Shown: one piece after another, positions 1 to 6,753 of the stretch
How positions within the stretch are numbered: the stretch's first letter is position 1
Layout of the letters: the number at the start of each line of letters is the position of its first letter
NCBI GenBank assembly: GCA_041484255.1
Contig: JBGPHE010000001.1
Span: forward strand, 1 to 64,000
Length of the DNA stretch: 64,000 nt
Reading direction: 5' to 3'
Origin: JAWAAW01 sp041484255
GTDB taxonomy: Archaea > Nanobdellota > Nanobdellia > Woesearchaeales > ARS49
Made by a program: the position numbers and the translations under genes
The notes under the pieces: model-generated
Seen by the model: only the letters and a program-made list of their open reading frames with translations
Told to the model about the DNA's origin: nothing
The model's database searches: none

Positions 1-387
1 CGACGCGAGCACGCCGAGGCCGGTGTGCGTTGCTTTCTGCATTGTTCCATCATTGGTGCGGTTGCCTTCGGGGAAAAGCAATAATACGCCCCCTGCGTGC
101 AGATGGTCGCGCGCTTTTGTGATCGAGCCGTCGGTCGGAATCTGGCCGAGGAGCTTGAGGAAGAGGAAACTGCGCAGCCAGGTCTTGGTGACCCATTCGC
201 GCGACTGGATTCCGCGCACCTTGCGGTTGCGGTACCAGTCAGTGAAGAAGACCGCAAGAAGCGGGTCGATGTAGCTCGCATGGTTTGCGACAAGAATCAC
301 GGGACCATGCTTCGGGATGCGCTCAAAGCCGGTTGTTTCGTACACAAACAGCTTCAGGAGCGGGACAAATAGGTACTTCAAGCACAT
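1..387 (-). CDS. plsC: 1-acyl-sn-glycerol-3-phosphate acyltransferase family (PlsC), 3' end outside window
   Basis: PlsC-family acyltransferases move an acyl group onto a lysophospholipid or related alcohol at the membrane. I translated the complement from the ATG at 385-387. It gives 129 codons without a stop, so the gene is cut by the window edge. Block I of the family is present as NHASYID (the NHx4D catalytic motif) and block III as FPEGNRT. A hydrophobic N-terminus (LKYLFVPLLKLFVY) fits membrane association. A GAGG lies 4 nt before the start and a TATA-like GTTTTTATAC (complement of 421-430) further up, divergent from the next gene. Archaeal lipids are ether-linked, so the true acceptor is uncertain; many DPANN genomes still carry PlsC homologues. 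Family is sure, substrate is not. Confidence 0.85.
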   Translation of the reverse strand, partial: MCLKYLFVPLLKLFVYETTGFERIPKHGPVILVANHASYIDPLLAVFFTDWYRNRKVRGIQSREWVTKTWLRSFLFLKLLGQIPTDGSITKARDHLHAGGVLLLFPEGNRTNDGTMQKATHTGLGVLAS

Positions 388-495
388 AGTTCCTCTTTTT
401 ACTCTTTTGTGCCGAAGAAGGTATAAAAACGTTTCCTCAAATGAGTTGGTTAAAACGAGAATAGTTTAAATATTTAGAGAACAATTAAAGCAAAT
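388..495. promoter_or_regulatory. Divergent promoter region, plsC / proteasome-like gene
   Basis: This 108-bp spacer holds a leftward TATA-like element (421-430) for the acyltransferase. It also holds a rightward TTTAAATAT (465-473) centred about 27 nt before the ATG at 496, which implies a leaderless rightward transcript. Confidence 0.6.
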
Positions 496-1260
496 ATGAC
501 CCTTATTATTGGCATGAAATGTAAAGACAGCATTGTCTTAATCGGCGATAGAAAAATTATGGACGATAACGCCGGCAAACATCATTTTGTTGATAAGATT
601 GAAGCTCCAGTTTCAGGAGTTAATGTTGCTGCTGGTGCTGCAGGATTCACAGACCTTGCAAGAGAGTTTAATAGAAGAATCGTCAATGTTGTTGCGGATA
701 GAATCAATGAATATCGCATGTCCAACATAAGAAGCCTTAATGGCACTGGAGTAGACATAACAGACATTGAGAGTAAAAAAGTCACAGATATTGTTTTGCC
801 GGCAGTATATCGTGCCGAGAATTTTTTAGATGATTGCGCAGTTTTGGTTGCACAGCTCGCACAGAGTGCGTTTAAGTTATCAACCAACCCAATAGAAGCA
901 CTCGTCGCGATTCATACTGACAAAGGAGTATTGTATCAAATAAATTGCGACGGGTTTAAGCGCGAAGGAAGTGTTTTTGGCATAGGTAGTGGGTTCGGAC
1001 ACATCGAGAAATATCTGATGAATCTGTATAAAGAATCCATGAGTTTAGACGAAGTCGTTAAGTTAGGAGTCTTTCTGATAAAGTACGTTGAGCTTTTGGA
1101 ACTTGATTCAAAAGTAGGAACTGGCAAGAAATTCCTTCCTCAAATTTTTATCGTCAATAAGGATGGATCAAAAGAGCACGTGCTAGCAAAGGCAGATGAA
1201 GAAAGCATCAGCAAAAACGTACAAGAGAAGATAAATAAAATTATAGAAATCCTGTCTTAA
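496..1260 (+). CDS. Proteasome beta/HslV-like Ntn hydrolase with N-terminal threonine
   Basis: This 254-aa protein starts Met-Thr. Numbering from that Thr as 1 (after Met removal) puts Asp at 17 and Lys at 33, exactly the catalytic Thr1/Asp17/Lys33 spacing of proteasome beta subunits. TLIIGMKCKD matches the first strand. VAAGAAGFTDLAREF fits the Gly47 region, and GIGSGFGH followed by LDSKVGTG resembles the Ser129 and Asp166 regions, although Ser169 is not clear. There is no propeptide, as in HslV and Anbu, so activation would need only methionine aminopeptidase. It is about 50 residues longer than an archaeal beta subunit. Codon use is AT-rich (AAA, ATA, GTT) beside GC-rich neighbours, suggesting transfer. 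It stands alone, with its own TATA and no ATPase partner in view. The fold call is strong; substrate and assembly are unknown. Confidence 0.7.
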   Translation: MTLIIGMKCKDSIVLIGDRKIMDDNAGKHHFVDKIEAPVSGVNVAAGAAGFTDLAREFNRRIVNVVADRINEYRMSNIRSLNGTGVDITDIESKKVTDIVLPAVYRAENFLDDCAVLVAQLAQSAFKLSTNPIEALVAIHTDKGVLYQINCDGFKREGSVFGIGSGFGHIEKYLMNLYKESMSLDEVVKLGVFLIKYVELLELDSKVGTGKKFLPQIFIVNKDGSKEHVLAKADEESISKNVQEKINKIIEILS

Positions 1261-1338
1261 AATCGATTCACGTACAAGATATCAGTTTAAGACAGGTCTT
1301 CAGAAAGATATTTAAAACAAGATGCGCACGGACGACTC

Positions 1339-1950
1339 ATGCGCGTACTCGATGCTGCGGCTGCTGCGGATGTTCTCAAAGGCATTGCGCCGCTCGCAAA
1401 GCACGCAGTGGTGAAGAATATCAGCGACGCGCAGGCGTTTGCAAAGGATGTCGGCTATCCGCTGGTCTTGAAGGCGCTGTCTTCGAAGATCGTGCACAAG
1501 ACTGAGGCAGGTGCCGTGCGCGTCGTGCAGTCTGCGGAACAGCTCGCGAAGGACTTTGACGCGCTGAAGAAGCTCGCTCCGACAGTTCTTGCGCAGGAGT
1601 TTGTCAAGGGTAATGAATTCATTCTCGGATTGAAGAAAGACCCGACGTTCGGACATGTTATTGTCGCAGGCATCGGCGGGATTTATGTCGAAGTGTACAA
1701 GGACGTGAGCTTCCGCGTCTGCCCGATTGAGGCGAAAGACGCCGAAGCGATGCTGGACGACTTGCAAGGCAAGGCGATTCTTGAGGGTGCGCGCGGTAAA
1801 AGGCTCAATAAGAAGGCACTAATCGATGCGCTCGTGAAGCTGTCAAAACTGCCGGAAAAGCAGAAAAACATCGCCGAGCTCGACGTCAACCCGTTCATCC
1901 TGAACGACCGGGAAGGCAAGGTTTGCGACGCAAGAGTCATTCTGGAGTAG
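1339..1950 (+). CDS. acdB: ADP-forming acyl-CoA (acetyl-CoA) synthetase beta subunit, ATP-grasp
   Basis: ADP-forming acetyl-CoA synthetase makes ATP from acetyl-CoA, ADP and phosphate; the beta subunit carries the ATP-grasp fold and is usually about 230 aa. This one is 203 aa. Recognisable blocks are YPLVLKALSSKIVHKTEAG (nucleotide binding), AQEFVKGNEFILGLKKDPTF, VAGIGGIYVEV and, near the C-terminus, ELDVNPFIL. The start at 1339 is supported by a TATA-like ATATTTAAAA at 1308-1317, giving a leaderless message. The alpha subunit (CoA-binding and phosphohistidine domains) is not adjacent and must lie elsewhere if the enzyme is complete. The acyl substrate cannot be told from this subunit alone. 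Confidence 0.85.
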   Translation: MRVLDAAAAADVLKGIAPLAKHAVVKNISDAQAFAKDVGYPLVLKALSSKIVHKTEAGAVRVVQSAEQLAKDFDALKKLAPTVLAQEFVKGNEFILGLKKDPTFGHVIVAGIGGIYVEVYKDVSFRVCPIEAKDAEAMLDDLQGKAILEGARGKRLNKKALIDALVKLSKLPEKQKNIAELDVNPFILNDREGKVCDARVILE

Positions 1951-1987
1951 ATAAAAGCTTAAATACATAAAAGTCCTTATTCTTCGT

Positions 1988-2137
1988 ATGGTCGTGTCGA
2001 AGAAGAAATTCAGGTGCGGGACGTGCAATTGGAAGTTCACGCGCAACTATTCTCCGAACCTGTGCCCGTACTGCGGCAAGGCCACGGTCGAGGACGACAT
2101 CATGCCCGGCGCGAGCGAAATCGTGCAGAGCTTGTAA
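1988..2137 (+). CDS. 49-aa zinc-ribbon protein
   Basis: A small ORF translated directly from the sequence: it starts MVVSKKKFRCGTCNWKF and has a second knuckle CPYCGK, so CxxC-x15-CxxC, a treble-clef or rubredoxin-like zinc ribbon. The TATA-like GCTTAAATAC (1957-1966) is about 27 nt before the ATG, which supports both expression and the start. The acidic C-terminus reads VEDDIMPGASEIVQSL. Many archaea have such short zinc ribbons; I cannot assign a partner. It converges on the leftward redox cluster. Confidence 0.7.
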   Translation: MVVSKKKFRCGTCNWKFTRNYSPNLCPYCGKATVEDDIMPGASEIVQSL

Positions 2138-2169
2138 AATTCTCAGAAAAAAAGTTTAAAAAAATAAAA

Positions 2170-3300
2170 TTATTGTTCTGCTTCGGTCGAGTTCAGGACT
2201 TCTCCTGTCGCCAAGTTCTTGTAGCGGACTCCGCCGAGCAGGTTGACCTTGTCGAACGTGAACACGCCGTCTGCGTGTCGCGTTCCGATCTGGGGCCAGG
2301 CCTGCACGAGCGGCGCGTACGCTTCTGCTTCCTTGTCCAGCAGCACAGTCGGCACGAGCGAGATGTTGTACTTCTGCGCGAGCGCTTTGCCCGCAGAGGT
2401 CGTGACGTCGACATACTTCTCGTCGCCGACATTGGCGCCGAAGCTTTGCTGGAGCACGAGCTTGTGCAGCGTGACATTGTAGCAGTCCGGGCAGGAGCTG
2501 TCGGTCAAGTAGGTGATGGTGATGAGCCCGCGCACCTGCTTGGTCGCCAGGTCTTTGTACGGCGGCGAGACCGTGCGGAGCACGAGCGTGCCGTCGATGG
2601 CCTGCGAGCCGACCTGAGGCCAGGCCTGCTTGACTGCGTCATACAGCAGCGCATCGCTCGACAGGAGCATGGCAGGCACTTTCGTGATGCCGTACTTCTG
2701 GAGCAGCAGCTTTGCCTGGTTGTCCGAGACATCCATCATCGTGGTGGTGCTGATCGAGACGCCGACCTGCTTGAGCTGGTCGCCGAACTCGGAGATATTG
2801 AAGCATTGCTTGCACGTCGAGTCTGCGATGAACGTGACGTCCACGCGGCCGACGATGCGCTTCTGCGCGACATCGTAGTACGGCGGCGGCGTTGCGCTGA
2901 ACACCAGTCCGTCGCCAGTCTTGTTCAGCGAGGGAACCGAGACGTTCTCGATTTCGCCCGTGATGACCATCGCGGGAGCGCGGGTGAGCTTGTATTCTGC
3001 GATGAGCGCCTTGCCTTCGTCGCTGTTGTACGCGACGTCTTGCTCAGTAACATTCACATTGGGCAATTGCTTGATGGCAGACACGAGGGCCTCGGACGCG
3101 AAGCAGTCCTTGCAGTCCGGCGGCGTGAGCACGGTCACGGTGAGCGCGGCCAGGTGCACCGGCGCTGCGGGCGTCGGCTCCTTGAACTGCGACTTTACGC
3201 TGAAGAGCGAGTACAGGCTGAATGCCATGATGACGAGAAGAATGACGAGCAGCCAGGCGTTGACGTTCTTGATATTGACCGTGACTTTGGTATCTGCCAT
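2170..3300 (-). CDS. Membrane-anchored triple thioredoxin-fold protein
   Basis: A 376-aa protein with one N-terminal membrane segment (about residues 15-34) and an extracytoplasmic part made of three thioredoxin-like repeats. Each repeat has a CxxC: C63-C66 (CKDC), C163-C166 (CKQC) and C270-C273 (CPDC). Each also has the usual cis-proline region later on (TRAPAMV, TKVPAML, SLVPTVL). Between repeats come similar PPYYD / PPYKD-LATKQVRG segments, so the domain was duplicated twice. It is the last gene of a leftward cluster, 13 nt after a small lipoprotein gene and downstream of CcdA. The likely role, inferred from context, is to pass electrons from CcdA to oxidised cysteines outside the membrane. 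No repeat has lost its cysteines. Confidence 0.75.
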   Translation of the reverse strand: MADTKVTVNIKNVNAWLLVILLVIMAFSLYSLFSVKSQFKEPTPAAPVHLAALTVTVLTPPDCKDCFASEALVSAIKQLPNVNVTEQDVAYNSDEGKALIAEYKLTRAPAMVITGEIENVSVPSLNKTGDGLVFSATPPPYYDVAQKRIVGRVDVTFIADSTCKQCFNISEFGDQLKQVGVSISTTTMMDVSDNQAKLLLQKYGITKVPAMLLSSDALLYDAVKQAWPQVGSQAIDGTLVLRTVSPPYKDLATKQVRGLITITYLTDSSCPDCYNVTLHKLVLQQSFGANVGDEKYVDVTTSAGKALAQKYNISLVPTVLLDKEAEAYAPLVQAWPQIGTRHADGVFTFDKVNLLGGVRYKNLATGEVLNSTEAEQ

Positions 3301-3313
3301 GTGTTCACCTTTT

Positions 3314-3508
3314 TTATAGCGCGATGCGCGCGTCAGCGACAGGCTCTGCGGCCGCAGGAGCGGGAGCGGCTACGCCGCAGCCTCCGCCGACAGGAACTGC
3401 GCCCGAGGGCGCTGCCGAGCCGCGGGGCACCGAACTGGTGCTTTCCGAGCAGCCTGCGATAAAGAGCAATCCGAGAATCACTAGCGAAACGATAACCGTC
3501 TTGTTCAT
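3314..3508 (-). CDS. Small lipoprotein-like protein with internal GGGC
   Basis: A 64-aa product from the ATG at 3508. An in-frame GTG 15 nt upstream is less likely because a GTGGGGGAT Shine-Dalgarno lies just before the ATG. The N-terminus is a signal sequence ending LLFIAGC, with Cys20 in a lipobox position. The rest is a low-complexity Ser/Pro/Ala linker with one VGGGCG motif near the middle of the tail. It sits between the PGMVGGC proteins and the triple-thioredoxin gene on the same strand, so it is probably part of the same redox cluster. Function unknown; whether archaeal lipidation occurs at Cys20 is inference. Confidence 0.55.
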   Translation of the reverse strand: MNKTVIVSLVILGLLFIAGCSESTSSVPRGSAAPSGAVPVGGGCGVAAPAPAAAEPVADARIAL

Positions 3509-3551
3509 AGCAACATCCCCCACTGGTGTTTACACTGATGAAAATAAAAAA

Positions 3552-3770
3552 TTAACAGCCGCCGACCATGCCTGGCAGGTTCTGCAGCGAGCTGGGCAAT
3601 GCAGGCGCGCTTCCGCCTGCTCCGCCTGCCTGCGGTGCGGCACCCGATGCGCCGACCGAGACCGAACCGCTTGCGAGCTGGCTCTTGATGCCCATCAATT
3701 GGTACGCTTCGACTGCCGCGATGAGCACGAGCGCGCCGAGCACGATTGCGATAACGACGTTTTGGTTCAT
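3552..3770 (-). CDS. Short membrane-anchored protein ending PGMVGGC
   Basis: A 72-aa protein with an N-terminal membrane segment (residues 4-24), a Gly/Ala/Pro-rich linker and the C-terminal tail LPGMVGGC. Its only cysteine is the last residue. The start codon lies one base after the stop of the upstream gene, and the upstream gene's own last codons supply GGAGG at 3779-3783, 8 nt before this ATG, so translation is coupled. The same heptapeptide tail ends the upstream protein. A membrane anchor, flexible arm and terminal Cys suggest a tethered thiol or a processing/attachment signal. No known family recognised. Confidence 0.65.
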   Translation of the reverse strand: MNQNVVIAIVLGALVLIAAVEAYQLMGIKSQLASGSVSVGASGAAPQAGGAGGSAPALPSSLQNLPGMVGGC

Positions 3771-3771
3771 A

Positions 3772-4512
3772 TTAGCACCCTCCTACCATTCCTGGAACTG
3801 CGTTGAGCGCGGAGGTGTCTCCGCCTGCGATCTTCAATGCCATGCCGACCATGTCCTTGGGGAACCAGAGCGTCTTCCACTTCAGGTCCTCGCGCAGGAC
3901 TTCTGCGTCGGTCATCTTGGTGTTCTTCATCAGCCAGAGCGTCAATGCCTGGATTGCGGGATTGTGCGAGCAGCCGCACGTGAGCTCGCCGGTCTTCGTG
4001 ATTCCCACGGGGCCGACGCCGCAGCAGTATTCGCAGCTGATGCCGACCGGCTTGGTGGCGAGCGCAAGGTAGCGCTGCCACACGGTCGGGTCGTTCTTCT
4101 GGATGTCCGGCTTGAGCTGGTAGTATAATTTCTGCAGCAATTGCAAAGCCTGGACAGGATTGTCATAGCTGACGCCGAGCTGCGCGCCGTACTCGGGCGT
4201 GCCGGTCGGGATGAGCTTATTGATAGCGTCCTGCGCGTCCTTGATGCCGCTGACCGGCAAGACTGCCGTGACTGCCTGCGCGGTGTTCTGGATGCCTGCG
4301 AGATCGACCGAGCTCAGGTCTGCGCCGCCGCCGACAAGGGTCGCCTTGTTCACGATTGCGGAGAAGACGCTGCTGCTGTGGCCGCCGTTCAGCATAACCG
4401 ACAGTTGGCTGATCTGCATCATGTTGAACAGGATAAGAACAGTGACGATTGCGATTGCGCCGAGAATCATCGGCTGCTGGAGCGATTCCTCGTTTTTAGG
4501 ATTTTGTGTCAT
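3772..4512 (-). CDS. Membrane-anchored CxxCC...CGCxH protein ending PGMVGGC
   Basis: A 246-aa protein with an N-terminal membrane segment (about 17-36) and an external helical region. It has a cysteine cluster C160-x2-C163-C164 ... C179-x-C181-x-H183 and ends VPGMVGGC, with Cys246 last. The cluster recalls the PCYCGC-type family of metal- or thiol-handling proteins of unknown function, but the match is only partial. It has its own TATA-like GCTTTTAAAC and a GGGGGA Shine-Dalgarno before the ATG at 4510-4512. It is the first of four same-strand genes downstream of ccdA. Likely a substrate or carrier in an extracytoplasmic thiol or metal pathway (inference). Confidence 0.65.
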   Translation of the reverse strand: MTQNPKNEESLQQPMILGAIAIVTVLILFNMMQISQLSVMLNGGHSSSVFSAIVNKATLVGGGADLSSVDLAGIQNTAQAVTAVLPVSGIKDAQDAINKLIPTGTPEYGAQLGVSYDNPVQALQLLQKLYYQLKPDIQKNDPTVWQRYLALATKPVGISCEYCCGVGPVGITKTGELTCGCSHNPAIQALTLWLMKNTKMTDAEVLREDLKWKTLWFPKDMVGMALKIAGGDTSALNAVPGMVGGC

Positions 4513-4594
4513 GCAATTCCCCCTGCCTGTGCGATTTTGGCTTTGTTTAAAAGCTTTATGATTCAGTTGATTTACAACCAGTGTAATGCTTCTT

Positions 4595-5548
4595 CTATTT
4601 AAGCTTTGCGGAGACCGCGCGCCAGACGAGCCACGCGATCGCGACCAGGATGACGATGCCTGCCAGGTTGGCGAGGCTTGAAGTAAGCGACGAAGCGATG
4701 AGCGCGTCGTTCAGGTGGTACAGCCGGTCTGTAGTCCAGGAGAAGTGCACGATGAAGAACTGCTCGATGTCCTGCGTGCCGCGCGTAACGAGGATGAGCG
4801 CGCCGAGCGCGATAAAGATGAGTCCGCCGACCAGGTTATAGATGTGCGTGCGGATGGTCTTGCCGAAGATGCCGATCTCGATGCTGCCGCGCTCTGCCCA
4901 GCGGGCGAAGTCATACTTGTCGGACAGGAATGCGACGATTAAGAGCGGGACCGCGACTCCCGCGGCGTATGCGGCAAGCATGAGCGCAGACAGGAACACT
5001 GTGCCAGTGTTTGCCGCAAGGACGAGGATGCCGGACAGGATGGGACCGACACAGGGCGTCCAGCCGAGCGCAAAAAAGAATCCCAACACTGCCATGCTCC
5101 AGGCGGTTTTCTTCTTCTTGGCGTCCACGCGGAAGCTGAGGAAGGTGAATCCTTTGTTGAACAGCAGCATCAAACCGAAGACGATGAGCAACGCGCCCGA
5201 GACGGTCGCGAACTCGCGCTTGAGCTCATTGAAGAACGTGCCGATGAAGCCAGCCGCGATGCCCATTGCGATGAACGACGCAGCCATGCCGAGCGCGAAC
5301 GACGCGGTGAGGAAGACGGCGCGCTTGCGCTCGCGGAACAGGAACGCGAAGAACGCGGGAAAGACCGCGAAGCCGCACGGCGAGACAAAGCCGATGATGC
5401 CTGCGATGAACGCGAGCAGGAAGTTGACGCTCAATGCAAGGCCTGTCTGGTAGTTCTGAAGCTGCTGCACGCCGGGCGGCAGGGTGAGCTCGGCGGCGAC
5501 TGCAGGAATAAGCAGAAGCACCAGTACTGCAATGAGGAGATAACGCAT
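4595..5548 (-). CDS. ccdA: CcdA/DsbD-type transmembrane thiol-disulfide carrier
   Basis: CcdA proteins carry electrons from cytoplasmic thioredoxin across the membrane to extracytoplasmic thiol proteins. The 317-aa product has a signal-like N-terminus and six or more further hydrophobic segments. The two redox cysteines are in the usual proline-flanked contexts: C58 (FVSPCGF) and C166 (GWTPCVGP). It is longer than minimal CcdA (about 200-240 aa) because of an extra N-terminal segment and a C-terminal pair of helices. Its TATA (complement of 5570-5580) lies about 25 nt before the ATG, beside a dyad shared with the divergent blaI-like gene. Downstream on the same strand are the thioredoxin-repeat and PGMVGGC genes, its likely partners. 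Confidence 0.88.
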   Translation of the reverse strand: MRYLLIAVLVLLLIPAVAAELTLPPGVQQLQNYQTGLALSVNFLLAFIAGIIGFVSPCGFAVFPAFFAFLFRERKRAVFLTASFALGMAASFIAMGIAAGFIGTFFNELKREFATVSGALLIVFGLMLLFNKGFTFLSFRVDAKKKKTAWSMAVLGFFFALGWTPCVGPILSGILVLAANTGTVFLSALMLAAYAAGVAVPLLIVAFLSDKYDFARWAERGSIEIGIFGKTIRTHIYNLVGGLIFIALGALILVTRGTQDIEQFFIVHFSWTTDRLYHLNDALIASSLTSSLANLAGIVILVAIAWLVWRAVSAKLK

Positions 5549-5581
5549 GTAGCGATTGAGCGCAGGGAATTATATAAATCT

Positions 5582-5596
5582 TTACATTGACTGTAA
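5582..5596. promoter_or_regulatory. TTACA-N5-TGTAA dyad between ccdA and blaI-like promoters
   Basis: A perfect inverted repeat TTACA-TTGAC-TGTAA. It lies 2 bp beyond the leftward ccdA TATA (5570-5580) and 13 bp before the rightward TATA (5609-5618). Staphylococcal BlaI/MecI proteins recognise TACA/TGTA dyads, though with a shorter centre. A BlaI-like protein encoded next door makes this a plausible operator acting on both genes. Confidence 0.5.
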
Positions 5597-5639
5597 CAAA
5601 AGCATAAAGTATTTATAGAATGTGCGCTTCACCCATCAC

Positions 5640-5996
5640 ATGAAAAGCACAGTCTCTGCGTTCGACGAAATGCTCAGCCCGCTCGAGGCGGATATTCTCA
5701 ATGTCATCTGGCCGGACCGCAAGATGCGCGTCCGCGACATTTATGACAAGCTGAAGAGCAGGCGCAAGCTCGCGCTCAGCTCGGTCGCCGTGTTGCTTGA
5801 CCGTTTGCACGACAAGAACATTGTCGGCCGCAAGGTGGAGAACGGCCGCGGCGGAGTACGCTATATCTATTACCCGTTGCAGGACCAGGCTGCGTTCGAG
5901 AAGTCAGTCGTGGAGAACGCGGTCAACAAGCTCATCAAGAACTTCGGCGGAACCGCCGTCAGCTACTTTAACGAGCGGTTCGCGCGGAGGAAGTAA
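5640..5996 (+). CDS. BlaI/MecI-family winged-helix transcriptional repressor
   Basis: 118 aa from the ATG at 5640. A GTG at 5622 is also in frame, but the TATA-like GTATTTATAG at 5609-5618 sits 26 nt before 5640, fitting a leaderless start there. The body has the BlaI winged helix: LSPLEADILNVIW, then RVRDIYDKLKSRRKLALSSVAVLLDRLHDKNIVGRK as recognition and wing helices, and YYPLQDQAAFEKS as the start of the dimerisation helices. It is followed 2 nt after its stop by a metalloprotease gene, as blaI is by blaR1 in bacteria. In that family, proteolysis of the repressor relieves repression; here that is inference. Confidence 0.82.
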   Translation: MKSTVSAFDEMLSPLEADILNVIWPDRKMRVRDIYDKLKSRRKLALSSVAVLLDRLHDKNIVGRKVENGRGGVRYIYYPLQDQAAFEKSVVENAVNKLIKNFGGTAVSYFNERFARRK

Positions 5997-5998
5997 AA

Positions 5999-6721
5999 AT
6001 GTTGTTCGAAGCCGTCGTGCAGTTCTTCGCGCACCCGCTGCACGTGACCACGCTCATCGTGTCCTGGGCGCTTGCCCTGATTTCGTTCCTGTACTGGCGC
6101 GAGCATCCGAAAGCGCGCTTCCTGTACGTGCATTTGTTCTTTTTGCTGCTGCCGCTGCTCGACTTTGCGGTCGCGGTTCCGTGTAACATTCCGTTTGTCC
6201 AGGGCTTGCTGACGTTTTGCAGCTTGGTCATCACGCGCGCACTCATCTTTTTGATCCCTGTCGCGCTCGCGCTGGCGGTCGTGCTGGGCTACATTGTCGC
6301 TCCGGCGCTGTACAAGAAGATGTACAACGCGCAGCCGTTGAAAGGAACGCGTTATCGTCAGCTTGCGCAGTACGCAGGTGTCGCGAATGCGCGTTTCTTC
6401 CTATTGGACACGGCAAAGCCGCTCGCGTTTTCCTTTGGCCGCGATGTGTTGATGAGCGTCGGCATGTTTGAGGTCTTGAAGCAGAAGGAGCAGGACGCTG
6501 TTTTGTTCCACGAGCTGGGCCATGTCAAGCAGCAGTCGTCTGTTTCCAAGTTCTCGCTGTGGCTTGCGCGCTTGTTTTCGCCGCTTGCATACTTTTCTTC
6601 GGTGAGCGCGGCGATTTCCGCGGAAGAGAAGTCCGCGGACGCGTTTGCCGCGCAGCTGCAGGGCACGATGAAGCACGTGCAGGCTGCGAAGCAGGCGATG
6701 CGCGCGTTTGCGCGCCTGTAA
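5999..6721 (+). CDS. Membrane zinc metalloprotease, BlaR1-like (M48/M56) without sensor domain
   Basis: A 240-aa protein with four N-terminal hydrophobic segments (about 15-33, 40-60, 65-78 and 80-103) and a cytoplasmic zinc-protease motif H171-E172-x2-H175 (HELGH). A downstream AEEKSADAFAA holds the probable third ligand. The spacing resembles BlaR1/MecR1 and HtpX. The external penicillin-binding sensor of BlaR1 is missing, so the signal, if any, must be sensed in the membrane part. GGAGG (5986-5990), inside the end of the preceding gene, is 8 nt before the ATG, so it is translated with the repressor. No separate promoter seen. Confidence 0.8.
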   Translation: MLFEAVVQFFAHPLHVTTLIVSWALALISFLYWREHPKARFLYVHLFFLLLPLLDFAVAVPCNIPFVQGLLTFCSLVITRALIFLIPVALALAVVLGYIVAPALYKKMYNAQPLKGTRYRQLAQYAGVANARFFLLDTAKPLAFSFGRDVLMSVGMFEVLKQKEQDAVLFHELGHVKQQSSVSKFSLWLARLFSPLAYFSSVSAAISAEEKSADAFAAQLQGTMKHVQAAKQAMRAFARL

Positions 6722-6753
6722 ACTTTATATAGTACGCTCCTTCTCGCACGTGT

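Noticed and set aside
23..372. Two short forward frames opposite the acyltransferase
   Set aside because: The complement encodes PlsC with both catalytic motifs; the forward frames are shadows without motifs.
2014..3462. A 482-codon forward frame opposite the thioredoxin-repeat gene
   Set aside because: Composition is Arg/Asp/Val-rich, typical of an antisense frame in GC-rich DNA. The reverse strand has a clear triple-thioredoxin protein with a membrane anchor.
5622..5639. GTG at 5622 as start of the BlaI-like gene
   Set aside because: It lies only 4 bp after the TATA element; the ATG at 5640 has the correct distance and removes six non-conserved residues.
5999..6721. HtpX (general membrane protease) as the identity of the HELGH protein
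   Set aside because: It cannot be fully excluded from the motif alone, but its operon with a BlaI-like gene and the short chain favour a BlaR1-like role.
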